From Sulfurimonas sp. UBA6792 (GTDB taxonomy: Bacteria; Campylobacterota; Campylobacteria; Campylobacterales; Sulfurimonadaceae), in contig DKFQ01000094.1 in the NCBI GenBank assembly GCA_002452425.1, forward strand, positions 1-28,420: DNA of 28,420 nt, written 5' to 3'. The notes below the pieces were generated by a model that saw only the letters and a list, made by a program, of their open reading frames with translations, searched no databases and was not told the origin of the DNA. The translations under genes were made by a program, and so were the position numbers. Below, piece after piece: positions 15,590-23,936 of the stretch (positions within the stretch are counted from its first letter, which is position 1; every line of letters starts with the position of its first letter).

Positions 15590-17467
15590 TTGCTGAACAA
15601 TATAAATTTTTATAATTTTATGCATAGACAAATCGTCGTGCTTATCGCTCTTTTTGCTTCAACTGCAACTTCCTATATCTTTATTGGTATGATGTATGGT
15701 TCTTATGTAGCAGAACCATTGTGGTACTTATATGTTCTAGCGCTCTCTTACTGGGGTTATAGACTTTATAAAGAGTATTCCGATACGACATATACAATAG
15801 AAGAGAAAGAGCGTTGGCTTGGAAAACTACGCTATTTTATCTTTTTCTACTTCTTTTCATGGACAATTATGTTTGTTGTCTATACTCTGCGTTCCAATAT
15901 AGAGCTGCACTATCTTGCCATTTTTACCCAACTCGGTGTCGCTGTTGTTGCAACAACCATTCTTGTGTCAGAAAAAAAGTTAGCCATATTTATCCTTGCA
16001 TCTTCGATGTTTCCTATCACGATTTATCTTCTGCTTATTGGCAAGTTTTACTCCAATGTTATCGCCGTTTTGACCATAGTTCTCGCATGGGTACTTTTTT
16101 ATGGCTCACGCAATACTTACAAATATCTACAACAAAACCAGTTTGAAGCCTACCATGACTATCTTACAAAACTAGGCAATAGACGCTATTTTGTCGAACT
16201 TATAGAAGATGCCATCAAAACACAAAAGAGTGAAGCAAACTGTATGCATCTGCTCTTGATAGACTTGGATCATTTCAAGACGATTAATGACACATTGGGG
16301 CACGATATTGGGGACAAACTTCTTATAGAAGTTGCACAAAGAATGAGCAAGCTTGCAAAAACGCATAAAACAACTGTCTCAAGGCTTGGAGGCGATGAAT
16401 TTTGTATGTTGAGTGCTCCCTTTGCCGATAAAGAGAGATGTTTAGAGAGCGCCTATGATTTTGCTTTAGGCTTGTTGCATGTCATCAAACAGACATATAT
16501 CATAGAGGGACACCATCTTTACATCAGTGCCAGCGTTGGTGTGAGCATTATCGACAACCCAAATATAACAGCAAATACTCTTATCAAAGAGGCTGACATC
16601 GCTATGTATGAGGCAAAGTCCAAAGGTAGAGATGGCGTCATCCTCTTCAACAATGAGCTCTCTGTGAGAATTGAGAGAAAATTGGAAGTAGAGAGGCTCT
16701 TGCGCTTTGCATTGCAAAACAGAGAGATAGCGCTTCATTATCAGCCACAAGTCAATGGCGTGGGTGCAATTGTAGGGTGTGAAGTGCTTGTACGATGGCA
16801 AAATGAGCAGTTAGGTAGCGTAGGACCTGATGAGTTTATCCCGATTTCTGAGCAGACAGGATTTATCGTTGAGCTTGGATACTATATCTTGGAAGAGGCG
16901 TTTAAAACTTTAAGCGAGTGGGACAAAAAAGGGATAGTGTTGCAGCAACTCTCTATCAACATCAGTATGCGCCAAATGTTTCATAGCACTTTTGTGAAAG
17001 ATATAAAGACGTTATGTGAAAAATATCTCGATGAGCGACTTAGTTCAAAACTTATTTTTGAGATGACAGAGACGAGCGCTGCTGAAGATATTCCTCGACT
17101 TATAGAGACAATGAACAAGATTAGAAACTGTGGAATCCGTTTTTCTATGGATGATTTTGGTACAGGTTACTCATCGCTTAGTTATCTTCGTCAAATCCCT
17201 ATAAACGAACTTAAAATAGATAAATCTTTCATTATGGAGCTAGAGAACCCAGCACAAGATACAAGTTTGGTAAAAACCATTCTCAACATCGCAAAAAACC
17301 TTGGTTTAAGTGTTGTTGCAGAGGGCGTAGAGACACAAATGCAGAAAAATTTTCTCATTTCAGAGGAGTGTGATATGTTGCAAGGATACCACTTTTCAAA
17401 ACCTCTCTCAAAGGAAAAATTTGAAGAGTATGTTTTACAAAAAAACTCTCCTCTAATGCTAAACTAA
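15590..17467 (+). CDS. Membrane GGDEF-EAL protein (c-di-GMP turnover)
   Basis: Cyclic di-GMP synthase and/or phosphodiesterase at the inner membrane. In the 625-residue reading, six membrane segments span about 14-174 with no recognisable extracellular sensor domain. The GGDEF domain has an intact RLGGDEF (GGDEF 267-271); the inhibitory RxxD site is missing (T at both positions). The EAL domain reads EVL at 398-400, with SINIS, FEMTE, DDFGTGYSSL (521-524), K545 and E578 (AEGVE) present, so phosphodiesterase activity looks possible. Start uncertain: TTG 15590 has GAG 7 bases upstream; TTG 15572 and ATG 15620 are also in frame without ribosome sites. The gene sits between the MotE-like gene and DUF507, breaking a block that I recall as contiguous in Campylobacter. 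Confidence 0.9.
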   Translation: MLNNINFYNFMHRQIVVLIALFASTATSYIFIGMMYGSYVAEPLWYLYVLALSYWGYRLYKEYSDTTYTIEEKERWLGKLRYFIFFYFFSWTIMFVVYTLRSNIELHYLAIFTQLGVAVVATTILVSEKKLAIFILASSMFPITIYLLLIGKFYSNVIAVLTIVLAWVLFYGSRNTYKYLQQNQFEAYHDYLTKLGNRRYFVELIEDAIKTQKSEANCMHLLLIDLDHFKTINDTLGHDIGDKLLIEVAQRMSKLAKTHKTTVSRLGGDEFCMLSAPFADKERCLESAYDFALGLLHVIKQTYIIEGHHLYISASVGVSIIDNPNITANTLIKEADIAMYEAKSKGRDGVILFNNELSVRIERKLEVERLLRFALQNREIALHYQPQVNGVGAIVGCEVLVRWQNEQLGSVGPDEFIPISEQTGFIVELGYYILEEAFKTLSEWDKKGIVLQQLSINISMRQMFHSTFVKDIKTLCEKYLDERLSSKLIFEMTETSAAEDIPRLIETMNKIRNCGIRFSMDDFGTGYSSLSYLRQIPINELKIDKSFIMELENPAQDTSLVKTILNIAKNLGLSVVAEGVETQMQKNFLISEECDMLQGYHFSKPLSKEKFEEYVLQKNSPLMLN

Positions 17468-17474
17468 CCTTACT

Positions 17475-17480
17475 TATAGT
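17475..17480 (+). promoter_or_regulatory. Candidate -10 for the DUF507-carA pair
   Basis: TATAGT in the 53-base gap after the GGDEF-EAL stop, within the small inverted repeat TTACTtatAGTAA. The leader would be about 34 bases. No -35; tentative. Confidence 0.3.
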
Positions 17481-17520
17481 AAAATCACAAAATTTATATT
17501 TACACAAGTAAGGTCTTTGG

Positions 17521-18072
17521 ATGAAAATATCACTTAAAACTATACCTCATATAGCCAATAAGATTGCGATTGATTTAAATAAGAGTGGTGTTGTCACGAT
17601 GACAAAAGGGCTTGAGCCTATAGCAAAAGAGGCACAAAAGATACTTGAAAATGACATCAAGCAGGAGATGGCGCTTGAAGAGAAAACACATCAGATATGT
17701 GAAGCCAATGAAGAGCAGATAGAGTTTAATCTGGTCGATGAGAGACAGCTCTTTTTTATGATCAAAAAGAAGCTTGCTCCGGAGTTTGGCATCATCCTTA
17801 ACTATGAAGAGCGCTACTCTGACCTCTCTCACAAAATCTTGGATGAGCTCTATGAAGAGGATCTTATCCATTTTGATGTAACGGAAAACCGTATCAAAAA
17901 TATTATCTACAACTCCATCGCATCATTTGTCACAGAGGCATCTGCGCTTGACAATATCATCATGGAGAAAATCAAAACTTACAAAAAGAGATATATCCCT
18001 GGGACAGATGAGTTTGATATTTTATATGAAAAACTTTATAAAGAAGAGTTAACAAGAAGAGGTATGGAGTAA
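17521..18072 (+). CDS. DUF507 family protein
   Basis: Function unknown. The 183-residue product is soluble and mainly helical, rich in Lys and Glu, with no signal or membrane segment. The first half (MKISLKTIPHIANKIAIDL) and the QLFFMIKKKLAPEFGIILNYEER region resemble the DUF507 family, found in Campylobacterota and some other lineages. It overlaps carA by one base (TAATG), so the two are translated together; in Campylobacter a DUF507 gene is also next to carA, as I recall, which points to a long-standing pairing but not to a function. AAGG lies 7 bases before the ATG. Confidence 0.85.
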   Translation: MKISLKTIPHIANKIAIDLNKSGVVTMTKGLEPIAKEAQKILENDIKQEMALEEKTHQICEANEEQIEFNLVDERQLFFMIKKKLAPEFGIILNYEERYSDLSHKILDELYEEDLIHFDVTENRIKNIIYNSIASFVTEASALDNIIMEKIKTYKKRYIPGTDEFDILYEKLYKEELTRRGME

Positions 18073-19217
18073 TGAGCATGCAAGAGTTAAAACAAAAAGC
18101 TTGGATTTATCTGGAAAACGGAACTTTTTTAGAGGCAAACAGTTTTGGTGCGAATGGCACTGTTGTTGGCGAGATAGTTTTTAACGTCTCCATGAGCGGA
18201 TATCAAGAAATCATGTCCGACCCATCGTATGCAGGACAGTTTGTTACATTTACTGCACCAGAAATCGGCAATGTCGGTGTCAATGCTGAAGATATGGAAA
18301 GCTCTGCCGCACACGCAAAAGGGATGATTGTACGAAAATATCAGGAGCGTTACTCAAACTTTAGAGCAGAGGGTTCGCTTGCAGACTTTTTAAAAGAGCA
18401 AAATGTTATGGGGATTTGCGATATCGACACACGTTACATCACAAAGATGCTAAGAACCGAGGGTGCTATGATGATGATAGCTTCAACTGAGGTAAGCGAC
18501 AAAGCAGAACTTAAAAAGATTTTAGAAGCAAGCCCGAGAATAGAGGATGTGAACTACATCGAGCAGGTAAGTACAAAAGTTGCCTATAAGCATACGCAGT
18601 CTGTTTACAACGATAGAGAGTTTAAGTATGATGAAGCACCGACATCAGAGGCAAATATTGTAGTTTTGGATTTTGGAGTTAAAACAAATATCCTCAATGA
18701 GCTAGTAGCTGCAAATATCGGCGTAGAGGTTATCCCAAACAGCTTTAATGGCGATGAACTTGTTAAAAGATACAATGCAAAAGAGATAGACGGTGTCTTT
18801 TTGTCCAATGGTCCGGGAGACCCGCTAGTACTTAAAAATGAGCAACGTGAAATCAAAAAGCTCATTGACGCAAAAGTTCCTATGTTTGGGATTTGTCTAG
18901 GACATCAACTTCTCTCTATCGCGCATGGTTATGATACATATAAACTTAAGTTTGGTCACCACGGCGGTAACCAACCTGTAAAAAATATCAAAACAGGTTT
19001 GGTAGAGATTACTGCACAAAACCACAACTATAATGTTCCAGAGAACATTACAGAGGTTGCAGAGGTAACACACGTAAACCTTTTTGACAACACAATCGAA
19101 GGACTGAAGTACAACGACGCACCGATTTTTTCAGTCCAACACCACCCAGAATCCAGCCCTGGTCCAAAAGAGAGCAGATATATCTTCAACGAGTTCTTAT
19201 CTTTGATAAAAAGATAG
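18072..19217 (+). CDS. carA: Carbamoyl-phosphate synthase small (glutaminase) subunit
   Basis: Hydrolyses glutamine and passes ammonia to CarB for carbamoyl phosphate, used for arginine and pyrimidines. The 381 residues have the CarA N-terminal domain (1-150, with FNVSMSGYQEIMSDPSYAGQ split over 38-57) and a class I amidotransferase domain from about 195: LSNGPGDP oxyanion region, nucleophile C275 in GICLGHQ, H358 and E360 in QHHPESSPGP. All catalytic residues are intact. GGAG precedes the ATG; a second ATG two codons on is possible. carB is not in the window, which is usual for this phylum. Confidence 0.97.
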   Translation: MSMQELKQKAWIYLENGTFLEANSFGANGTVVGEIVFNVSMSGYQEIMSDPSYAGQFVTFTAPEIGNVGVNAEDMESSAAHAKGMIVRKYQERYSNFRAEGSLADFLKEQNVMGICDIDTRYITKMLRTEGAMMMIASTEVSDKAELKKILEASPRIEDVNYIEQVSTKVAYKHTQSVYNDREFKYDEAPTSEANIVVLDFGVKTNILNELVAANIGVEVIPNSFNGDELVKRYNAKEIDGVFLSNGPGDPLVLKNEQREIKKLIDAKVPMFGICLGHQLLSIAHGYDTYKLKFGHHGGNQPVKNIKTGLVEITAQNHNYNVPENITEVAEVTHVNLFDNTIEGLKYNDAPIFSVQHHPESSPGPKESRYIFNEFLSLIKR

Positions 19218-19361
19218 GGCTCTACCCTCCTTATACTTCCAAATAGTATTACAAAATTTTATGAACTAACATCTTTTTGTTAATAGAGTGTTAAAAAACA
19301 GAAATTTTTTTGAAAAATGTCAAAAAAATGGCAATAATTAAGAAATCTTAAACATTTATAC

Positions 19362-19370
19362 TGTTATTAT
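19362..19370 (+). promoter_or_regulatory. Candidate extended -10 promoter of the cco operon
   Basis: TGT followed by TATTAT (19365-19370) is an extended -10. RNA starting near 19377 would have a leader of about 160 bases including the long hairpin. No good -35, and no site I could firmly assign to a redox regulator. Confidence 0.4.
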
Positions 19371-19401
19371 GTCTCAGTTGATTGGTTTAATAAATGCAAA
19401 G

Positions 19402-19484
19402 ACTTCTTGTAAAATTTAAAACACGCTCTCTAAAGCTTCCTTATGCTGCAGAATCGTTTATTTAGTTTTGATTTTACAAGAAGT
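19402..19484 (+). repeat. Long hairpin in the ccoN leader (14-bp perfect stem)
   Basis: ACTTCTTGTAAAAT (19402-19415) is the exact reverse complement of ATTTTACAAGAAGT (19471-19484). The pairing can go on inward through AAAAC (19418-19422) with GTTTT after a small internal loop, giving about 19 bp around a loop of roughly 40 bases. It ends about 50 bases before the ccoN start. It may be a leader RNA structure, an operator, or a small palindromic insertion. Confidence 0.65.
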
Positions 19485-19535
19485 TAGCAAGGTTTCATTA
19501 GACTTAATTGCTTTGAATCTTTAAGGAGGCTATAT

Positions 19536-21029
19536 ATGGAAAATCGTCCATTAGAGTACGACTATACAATTGCTAAGATGTTTATGCTTACAACCATCGC
19601 TTTTGGAATTGTTGGTATGCTCATCGGTGTTATTTTGGCATTTCAGCTTGCATTTCCAGGGTTAAATCTCATCTTGGGAGATGGTTTGGCTGAATATACA
19701 AACTTTAGTCGTCTTCGTCCGCTGCATACAGATGCAGTTATCTTTGGCTTTACGCTCAGTGGTGTTTTTGCTACTTGGTACTATGTGGGGCAGCGTGTTT
19801 TAAAAGTATCAATGGCAGAATCAAGACTGCTCATGACGCTAGGAAAACTTCACTTCTGGCTCTATGTTATAGTAGTTGCTGCTGCTGTTTACTCGCTTTT
19901 TGCAGGTGTAACAACTTCAAAAGAGTATGCAGAATTTGAATGGCCAATCGATGTTGGCGTTGTTGTTGTTTGGGTTATCTTTGGTATGAGCATGTTTGGT
20001 CTTATCGGTATTCGCCGTGAAAAATCGCTCTATATCTCTGTTTGGTACTACATAGCGACGTTTCTTGGTATCGCAATGCTTTATCTCTTTAACAACATGG
20101 AGATTCCAACATACTTCGTTACTTCTCCAGCAGGTGAGAGCGGCATAGGTGCATGGTACCACTCTGTTTCGATGTACGCAGGTACAAATGATGCGCTTGT
20201 TCAGTGGTGGTATGGGCACAATGCGGTTGCATTTGGTTTTACGGTGCCTATCGTTGCAATGATTTACTACTTTTTACCAAAAGAGTCTGGTCAAGCTATC
20301 TACTCATATAAACTCTCACTCCTCTCTTTCTGGGGATTGATGTTTGTTTATTTATGGGCAGGCGGACACCACCTTCTTTACTCAACTGTTCCAGACTGGA
20401 TGCAGACGATGGGGTCGATTTTTTCTATCGTTCTTATCTTACCATCTTGGGGCTCTGCTATAAACATGCTTCTTACTATGAAGGGTGAGTGGCAACAAGT
20501 TGCGGCTTCTCCGCTTATCAAGTTTATGGTTTTGGGTTCGACTTTTTATATGTTCTCAACATTAGAAGGTCCGATTCAGGCGATTAAATCAGTTAACGCG
20601 ATAGCACACTTCACTGACTGGATTGTCGGTCACGTACATGATGGTGTTCTTGGTTGGGTTGGCTTTATGATTATGGCTTCACTTTACCATATGGCTCCGC
20701 GTGTCTTTAAGCGTGAGATTTATTCAAAATCTCTTATGGCTGCACAGTTTTGGATTCAAACACTTGGCGTTGTTCTCTACTTCTCTTCTATGTGGATCGC
20801 AGGTATTACGCAGGGTATGATGTGGCGTGCACACGATGAGTTTGGTAACCTTGCGTACTCATTCATCGATACAGTTACGGTTCTTCATCCTTACTACGCT
20901 ATCCGTGGTGTTGGTGGACTTTTATATCTTGTTGGTTTCTTGATGTTTGCTTATAACATCTATAAAACTATGTCTTCTCGCCCTGTTGAGGAGCGTGAAC
21001 TTCAAAGTGCATCGCCTATGGGCGCTTAA
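19536..21029 (+). CDS. ccoN: cbb3-type cytochrome c oxidase subunit I
   Basis: Catalytic subunit of the high-affinity cbb3 oxidase, reducing O2 at the inner membrane and pumping protons. The 497-residue protein has about 12 membrane segments. Haem and copper ligands are visible: H64 (low-spin haem b, RPLHTD), H228 (WYGHN) and H278/H279 (GGHH) for CuB, and the HVH pair H366/H368 (haem b3 and haem b). AMIYYFLP holds the tyrosine expected to cross-link in this type (Y244 or Y245). A very strong AAGGAGG stands 7 bases before ATG. First gene of ccoNOQP, 15 bases before ccoO. Confidence 0.98.
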   Translation: MENRPLEYDYTIAKMFMLTTIAFGIVGMLIGVILAFQLAFPGLNLILGDGLAEYTNFSRLRPLHTDAVIFGFTLSGVFATWYYVGQRVLKVSMAESRLLMTLGKLHFWLYVIVVAAAVYSLFAGVTTSKEYAEFEWPIDVGVVVVWVIFGMSMFGLIGIRREKSLYISVWYYIATFLGIAMLYLFNNMEIPTYFVTSPAGESGIGAWYHSVSMYAGTNDALVQWWYGHNAVAFGFTVPIVAMIYYFLPKESGQAIYSYKLSLLSFWGLMFVYLWAGGHHLLYSTVPDWMQTMGSIFSIVLILPSWGSAINMLLTMKGEWQQVAASPLIKFMVLGSTFYMFSTLEGPIQAIKSVNAIAHFTDWIVGHVHDGVLGWVGFMIMASLYHMAPRVFKREIYSKSLMAAQFWIQTLGVVLYFSSMWIAGITQGMMWRAHDEFGNLAYSFIDTVTVLHPYYAIRGVGGLLYLVGFLMFAYNIYKTMSSRPVEERELQSASPMGA

Positions 21030-21044
21030 TAGAAAGGATAAAAT

Positions 21045-21737
21045 ATGTTTCATTGGTTAGAAAAACATCCGTTCTTTTTTGCGGTAGGTGTCTTTATAGC
21101 AATTGCGTTTGCAGGTTTGATTGAGATTCTCCCAAACTTTGCTCAAGCTTCTCGTCCCGTTATCGGAACTGCTCCATACTCTACTTTAGAGTTGGCAGGT
21201 CGTCATGTTTACATCAAAAACAGCTGTAATGCTTGTCACTCTCAGCTTATTCGTCCATTTAAGTCTGAAACAGACCGTTATGGTCACTACTCTTTAAGTG
21301 GTGAGTATGCATACGACAGACCATTTTTATGGGGTTCAAAAAGAACTGGACCAGATTTGATGCGTGTGGGTAACTACCGTACAACCGACTGGCATGAAAA
21401 CCATATGAAAGACCCTCAGAGTGTCGTTCCAGGTTCAATTATGCCAGCGTACAAATGGCTCTTTACAAATAGTGCAGATATCGACACGGTGTATGCTGAG
21501 CAACTTACAGTTGCAAAGCACTTTGCGGTTCCATACAATCAAGATGTACCTATGAAAGATGGCTCTGTGCAAAACGTAAAGATGGCATCAAGTATTGCTG
21601 AGGCACGTTCTCTTGCGCTTGAAGAGGCAAAGGTAGTGGCTGCAGATATGAAAGATCAAGATGTCAAAGATGCAGTCGCTCGTGGTGAGATTCCTGAGAT
21701 AGTTGCATTGATTGCATATATGAATAGCCTTAAATAG
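21045..21737 (+). CDS. ccoO: cbb3-type oxidase mono-haem cytochrome c subunit
   Basis: Membrane-anchored c-type cytochrome passing electrons to CcoN. In 230 residues: one N-terminal membrane helix (about 9-30), periplasmic domain with haem c motif CNACH (61-65) and likely axial ligand M133 (SIMPAYKWL). NSCNACHSQLIRPF and SKRTGPDL are CcoO signatures. ATG preceded by AAAGGAT. Between ccoN and ccoQ. Confidence 0.97.
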   Translation: MFHWLEKHPFFFAVGVFIAIAFAGLIEILPNFAQASRPVIGTAPYSTLELAGRHVYIKNSCNACHSQLIRPFKSETDRYGHYSLSGEYAYDRPFLWGSKRTGPDLMRVGNYRTTDWHENHMKDPQSVVPGSIMPAYKWLFTNSADIDTVYAEQLTVAKHFAVPYNQDVPMKDGSVQNVKMASSIAEARSLALEEAKVVAADMKDQDVKDAVARGEIPEIVALIAYMNSLK

Positions 21738-21746
21738 GGGTTTGAA

Positions 21747-21968
21747 GTGAGTATTGCAGAGCTTCAAGCGTATGGATATTTTGTACTGACATTTCTCCTT
21801 GTTGTGGTGTTGTATGGTTACATCTATCACCTCTACACAAAAAAGAGAGATGCAGACGGAGTTGACTACGAGAGCTATAGCAATATGGCGCTAAAAGATG
21901 ATATAGATGATGCTCCAGTATCAGCTCTATCAGACGAGAAGGTACCTTTTGAGGGTGCAAAGAAATAG
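21747..21968 (+). CDS. ccoQ: cbb3-type oxidase small subunit CcoQ
   Basis: Small accessory subunit stabilising the oxidase. The 73 residues have one membrane helix (about 9-31, GYFVLTFLLVVVLYGYIYHLY) followed by a positive TKKRD stretch and an acidic cytoplasmic tail, as in CcoQ/FixQ. The start is GTG at 21747 with AGGGG 6 bases upstream. Lies between ccoO and ccoP with short gaps. Confidence 0.9.
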   Translation: MSIAELQAYGYFVLTFLLVVVLYGYIYHLYTKKRDADGVDYESYSNMALKDDIDDAPVSALSDEKVPFEGAKK

Positions 21969-21977
21969 GAGGGATAT

Positions 21978-22901
21978 ATGAATAAGCTTTATCTTTGGGG
22001 AATTATCATAGTTATTGCGATGCTTGGTGCTACTTTCTTGTCGGTTGGAACAAGTAAGGGTGGTTTAAATAGTGACATAGTCAATATGTTAGCTATTGCA
22101 GGTGCGATTGCAATTTTTACAATTACAGTTTTTGTTGTAATCAAATATGTACGTCAGATGCAGATGGACAACGCATCTGGTGAACTTGCTGATGAAAATT
22201 GGGATGGAATCGGTGAGTATAAAAACGAACTGCCTATGGGTTGGGCAGTTATGTTTTTGCTCACTATGATTTGGGGTATGTGGTACTGGACTATCGGTTA
22301 TCCAGTAAACTCTTACTCTCAAATAGGCGAGTACAATGAAGATACTGCTGTACATAACACTAAGTTTGAAGCGAAATATAAAGACTTTACTGGCGATAAG
22401 TTAGTTGAGATGGGTGAGTCTGTTTTCTTGGCAGAGTGTAAAGTTTGCCATGGTATCAACGCTGATGGTATTGAGGGCAAAGCAGCAAATCTTAACAAAA
22501 GAATTGACGCGGCTTCTGTCAAATACGTTATCGAGCATGGTTCAAACTACAAGCTTCTTGGAACAGAGATGCCAATGCCTGATCGTAATGGTCTTTTCAA
22601 TGCAAATACAGGCGCTCTCATTACTGATGCAGAGATTGAGACAGTCTCCGCGTATGTTGCAAATGGTATGAAGGGTGATGGTGCTGATATCTTTGTAGGC
22701 GCATGTTCAAGCTGTCATGGTCCTGATGGAAAAGGGATGGAGTTTGTTGCTCCAAATCTTGTAGAATATACACCGGCATTAGTAACAAATGTTCTTAACA
22801 ACGGTAAAAAAGGCTCTATTGGTGTTATGCCTAAATTTGAGAGACTTAACGACAAACAAAAAGAAGCTGTTGGTGCGTATATCACTAACATAAGCAAATA
22901 A
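21978..22901 (+). CDS. ccoP: cbb3-type oxidase di-haem cytochrome c subunit
   Basis: Receives electrons from the periplasmic or bc1 donor and hands them to CcoO. The 307-residue product has hydrophobic segments at about 5-23, 34-56 and 89-107, then two cytochrome c domains: CKVCH (154-158) and CSSCH (243-247), with MPMPD and GVMPKF as likely Met ligands. Three possible membrane segments is on the high side, as many CcoP have one or two. ATG preceded by AGGAGGGAT. Confidence 0.97.
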   Translation: MNKLYLWGIIIVIAMLGATFLSVGTSKGGLNSDIVNMLAIAGAIAIFTITVFVVIKYVRQMQMDNASGELADENWDGIGEYKNELPMGWAVMFLLTMIWGMWYWTIGYPVNSYSQIGEYNEDTAVHNTKFEAKYKDFTGDKLVEMGESVFLAECKVCHGINADGIEGKAANLNKRIDAASVKYVIEHGSNYKLLGTEMPMPDRNGLFNANTGALITDAEIETVSAYVANGMKGDGADIFVGACSSCHGPDGKGMEFVAPNLVEYTPALVTNVLNNGKKGSIGVMPKFERLNDKQKEAVGAYITNISK

Positions 22902-22911
22902 GGAGCCCTCT

Positions 22912-23124
22912 ATGAATGAAAATAGAAGTATATTCTCTATCGATGGTATAACGGGGATGTTGATTGCAACTGTACTGCTTCTTGTGATTTTGGTTGGATT
23001 GATTGCGTGGAGCATGAACGTTCAAACAAGCAGTGCAGCGAACTATTATGATATTAAAGATGAAGCATCTATCAAGATGATTGGCTCAAAACAAGCTGAC
23101 CATGTTGTAGATGTGAAAAAGTAA
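22912..23124 (+). CDS. DUF4006 family small membrane protein
   Basis: A 70-residue protein with one membrane helix (about 13-34, GMLIATVLLLVILVGLIAWS) and a soluble C-terminal tail. It matches the DUF4006 family that I recall directly after ccoP in Campylobacterota. Role unknown; assembly or stability of the cbb3 oxidase is the obvious guess from position. AAGGAG 7 bases before ATG; the stop is followed at once by the ribosome site of the next small ORF. Confidence 0.85.
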   Translation: MNENRSIFSIDGITGMLIATVLLLVILVGLIAWSMNVQTSSAANYYDIKDEASIKMIGSKQADHVVDVKK

Positions 23125-23135
23125 GGGGCAAAAGT

Positions 23136-23225
23136 ATGGAAAAGATTATTTCATGGGGCTTAGTGCTCATGGCTCTTTATACACTCTATGCAGTTGTAAC
23201 GCCAAACCATCTCTATATCGGCTAG
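23136..23225 (+). CDS. 29-residue predicted membrane peptide in the cco cluster
   Basis: Small ORF: MEKIISWGLVLMALY, then TLYAVVTPNHLYIG and stop TAG. Residues 4-22 form one hydrophobic helix; the end is short and polar. AAGGGG stands 8 bases before the ATG and the gap to DUF4006 is 11 bases; the next gene begins 9 bases after its stop, so it fills an otherwise empty slot in a tightly packed operon. It has no recognised family. Very small single-helix subunits (CcoM-like) are known in Pseudomonas cbb3 oxidases, so an oxidase-associated peptide is a reasonable guess. Confidence 0.6.
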   Translation: MEKIISWGLVLMALYTLYAVVTPNHLYIG

Positions 23226-23234
23226 GAAGTTGCA

Positions 23235-23936
23235 TTGAACTTTTCAAGAGGGCTTGGCGCCCTCATCCTCACACTCTCTCTCCACTCTTCACTTTTTGCG
23301 AGTTATCTCTATAAAGATGAAATCATATTTAACCCAGCATTTAGCGCAGAAGTAGAAAAGCTTGGTTCAGAGCTTTACGAAAAAACGGGCATCTCGCTAA
23401 GACTTCTTATGCTCAAAGAGCTTCCACATGGACAAAATATGGTTGCGTATGAGCAAGAGCTGCTTGGTACATTTGGACAACCTACTATTTTGCTTACTTT
23501 TTCTCAGATGGATACAAAAGTGGATATTTTGGCAAATGAACCTTCTTTGTATAATTTGTTCGACAAAAAACAGGTTTTAAGCCCAGTCGCTTCGCCCGTT
23601 CAAGCATTTGTCATAGCACTTTTTTATAGTGATTCTCTCGCCTCTTTTAAAGAGTTAGCTACGAGTTATGGTGGCACAATCATCCCTCTTTTAGCGCAAA
23701 AAGCGAAAGATAGCGAACTTTTGGGCAAATACTCTGGCTCAATGTTCAACGGCTACGCAGACATCGCTGAACAAATCGCTGCAAGCAAAGGGGTTGTTTT
23801 AGAAAACGCAGTAGGAGATGCAAACAAAAATAGTATATTTGTCGTCAAAGTACTCTTTTACGGTTTCATACTTTACGCACTCTTTTTATATATCAAGAGG
23901 AAAATTTACATGAGAAAACAAAATGAATCTAAGTAA
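23235..23936 (+). CDS. TPM-domain-like, membrane-anchored periplasmic protein
   Basis: Function unknown. The 233-residue product has a signal peptide (about 1-22, LGALILTLSLHSSLFA), a periplasmic domain, and one C-terminal membrane helix (about 202-219) followed by a basic tail KRKIYMRKQNESK. The NPAFSAEVEKLGSELYEKTGISLRLL region (split near 33-58) followed by a beta strand ILLTFSQMDTKVDIL resembles the TPM fold. TTG start with AGGAAG about 6 bases upstream. Lies between the small cco peptide and the FixH-like gene, overlapping the latter by 14 bases; likely part of the oxidase operon and perhaps its assembly. Confidence 0.68.
   Translation: MNFSRGLGALILTLSLHSSLFASYLYKDEIIFNPAFSAEVEKLGSELYEKTGISLRLLMLKELPHGQNMVAYEQELLGTFGQPTILLTFSQMDTKVDILANEPSLYNLFDKKQVLSPVASPVQAFVIALFYSDSLASFKELATSYGGTIIPLLAQKAKDSELLGKYSGSMFNGYADIAEQIAASKGVVLENAVGDANKNSIFVVKVLFYGFILYALFLYIKRKIYMRKQNESK

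Larger units (their letters stand above)
19218..19535. other. 318-base spacer between carA and ccoN
   Basis: No gene of normal size. The first 100 bases are A/T-rich with the weak pair AGGG/CCCT just after the carA stop, not a convincing terminator. A candidate ccoN promoter (19365-19370), a 23-codon ORF (19394-19465) and a long inverted repeat (19402-19484) follow; the ribosome site of ccoN lies at the end. Confidence 0.7.

Noticed and set aside
19219..19235. Terminator after carA (AGGG/CCCT)
   Set aside because: Only a 4-bp stem and no T-run.
19394..19465. 23-codon ORF as a gene
   Set aside because: No ribosome site and no known family; kept only as part of the leader finding.
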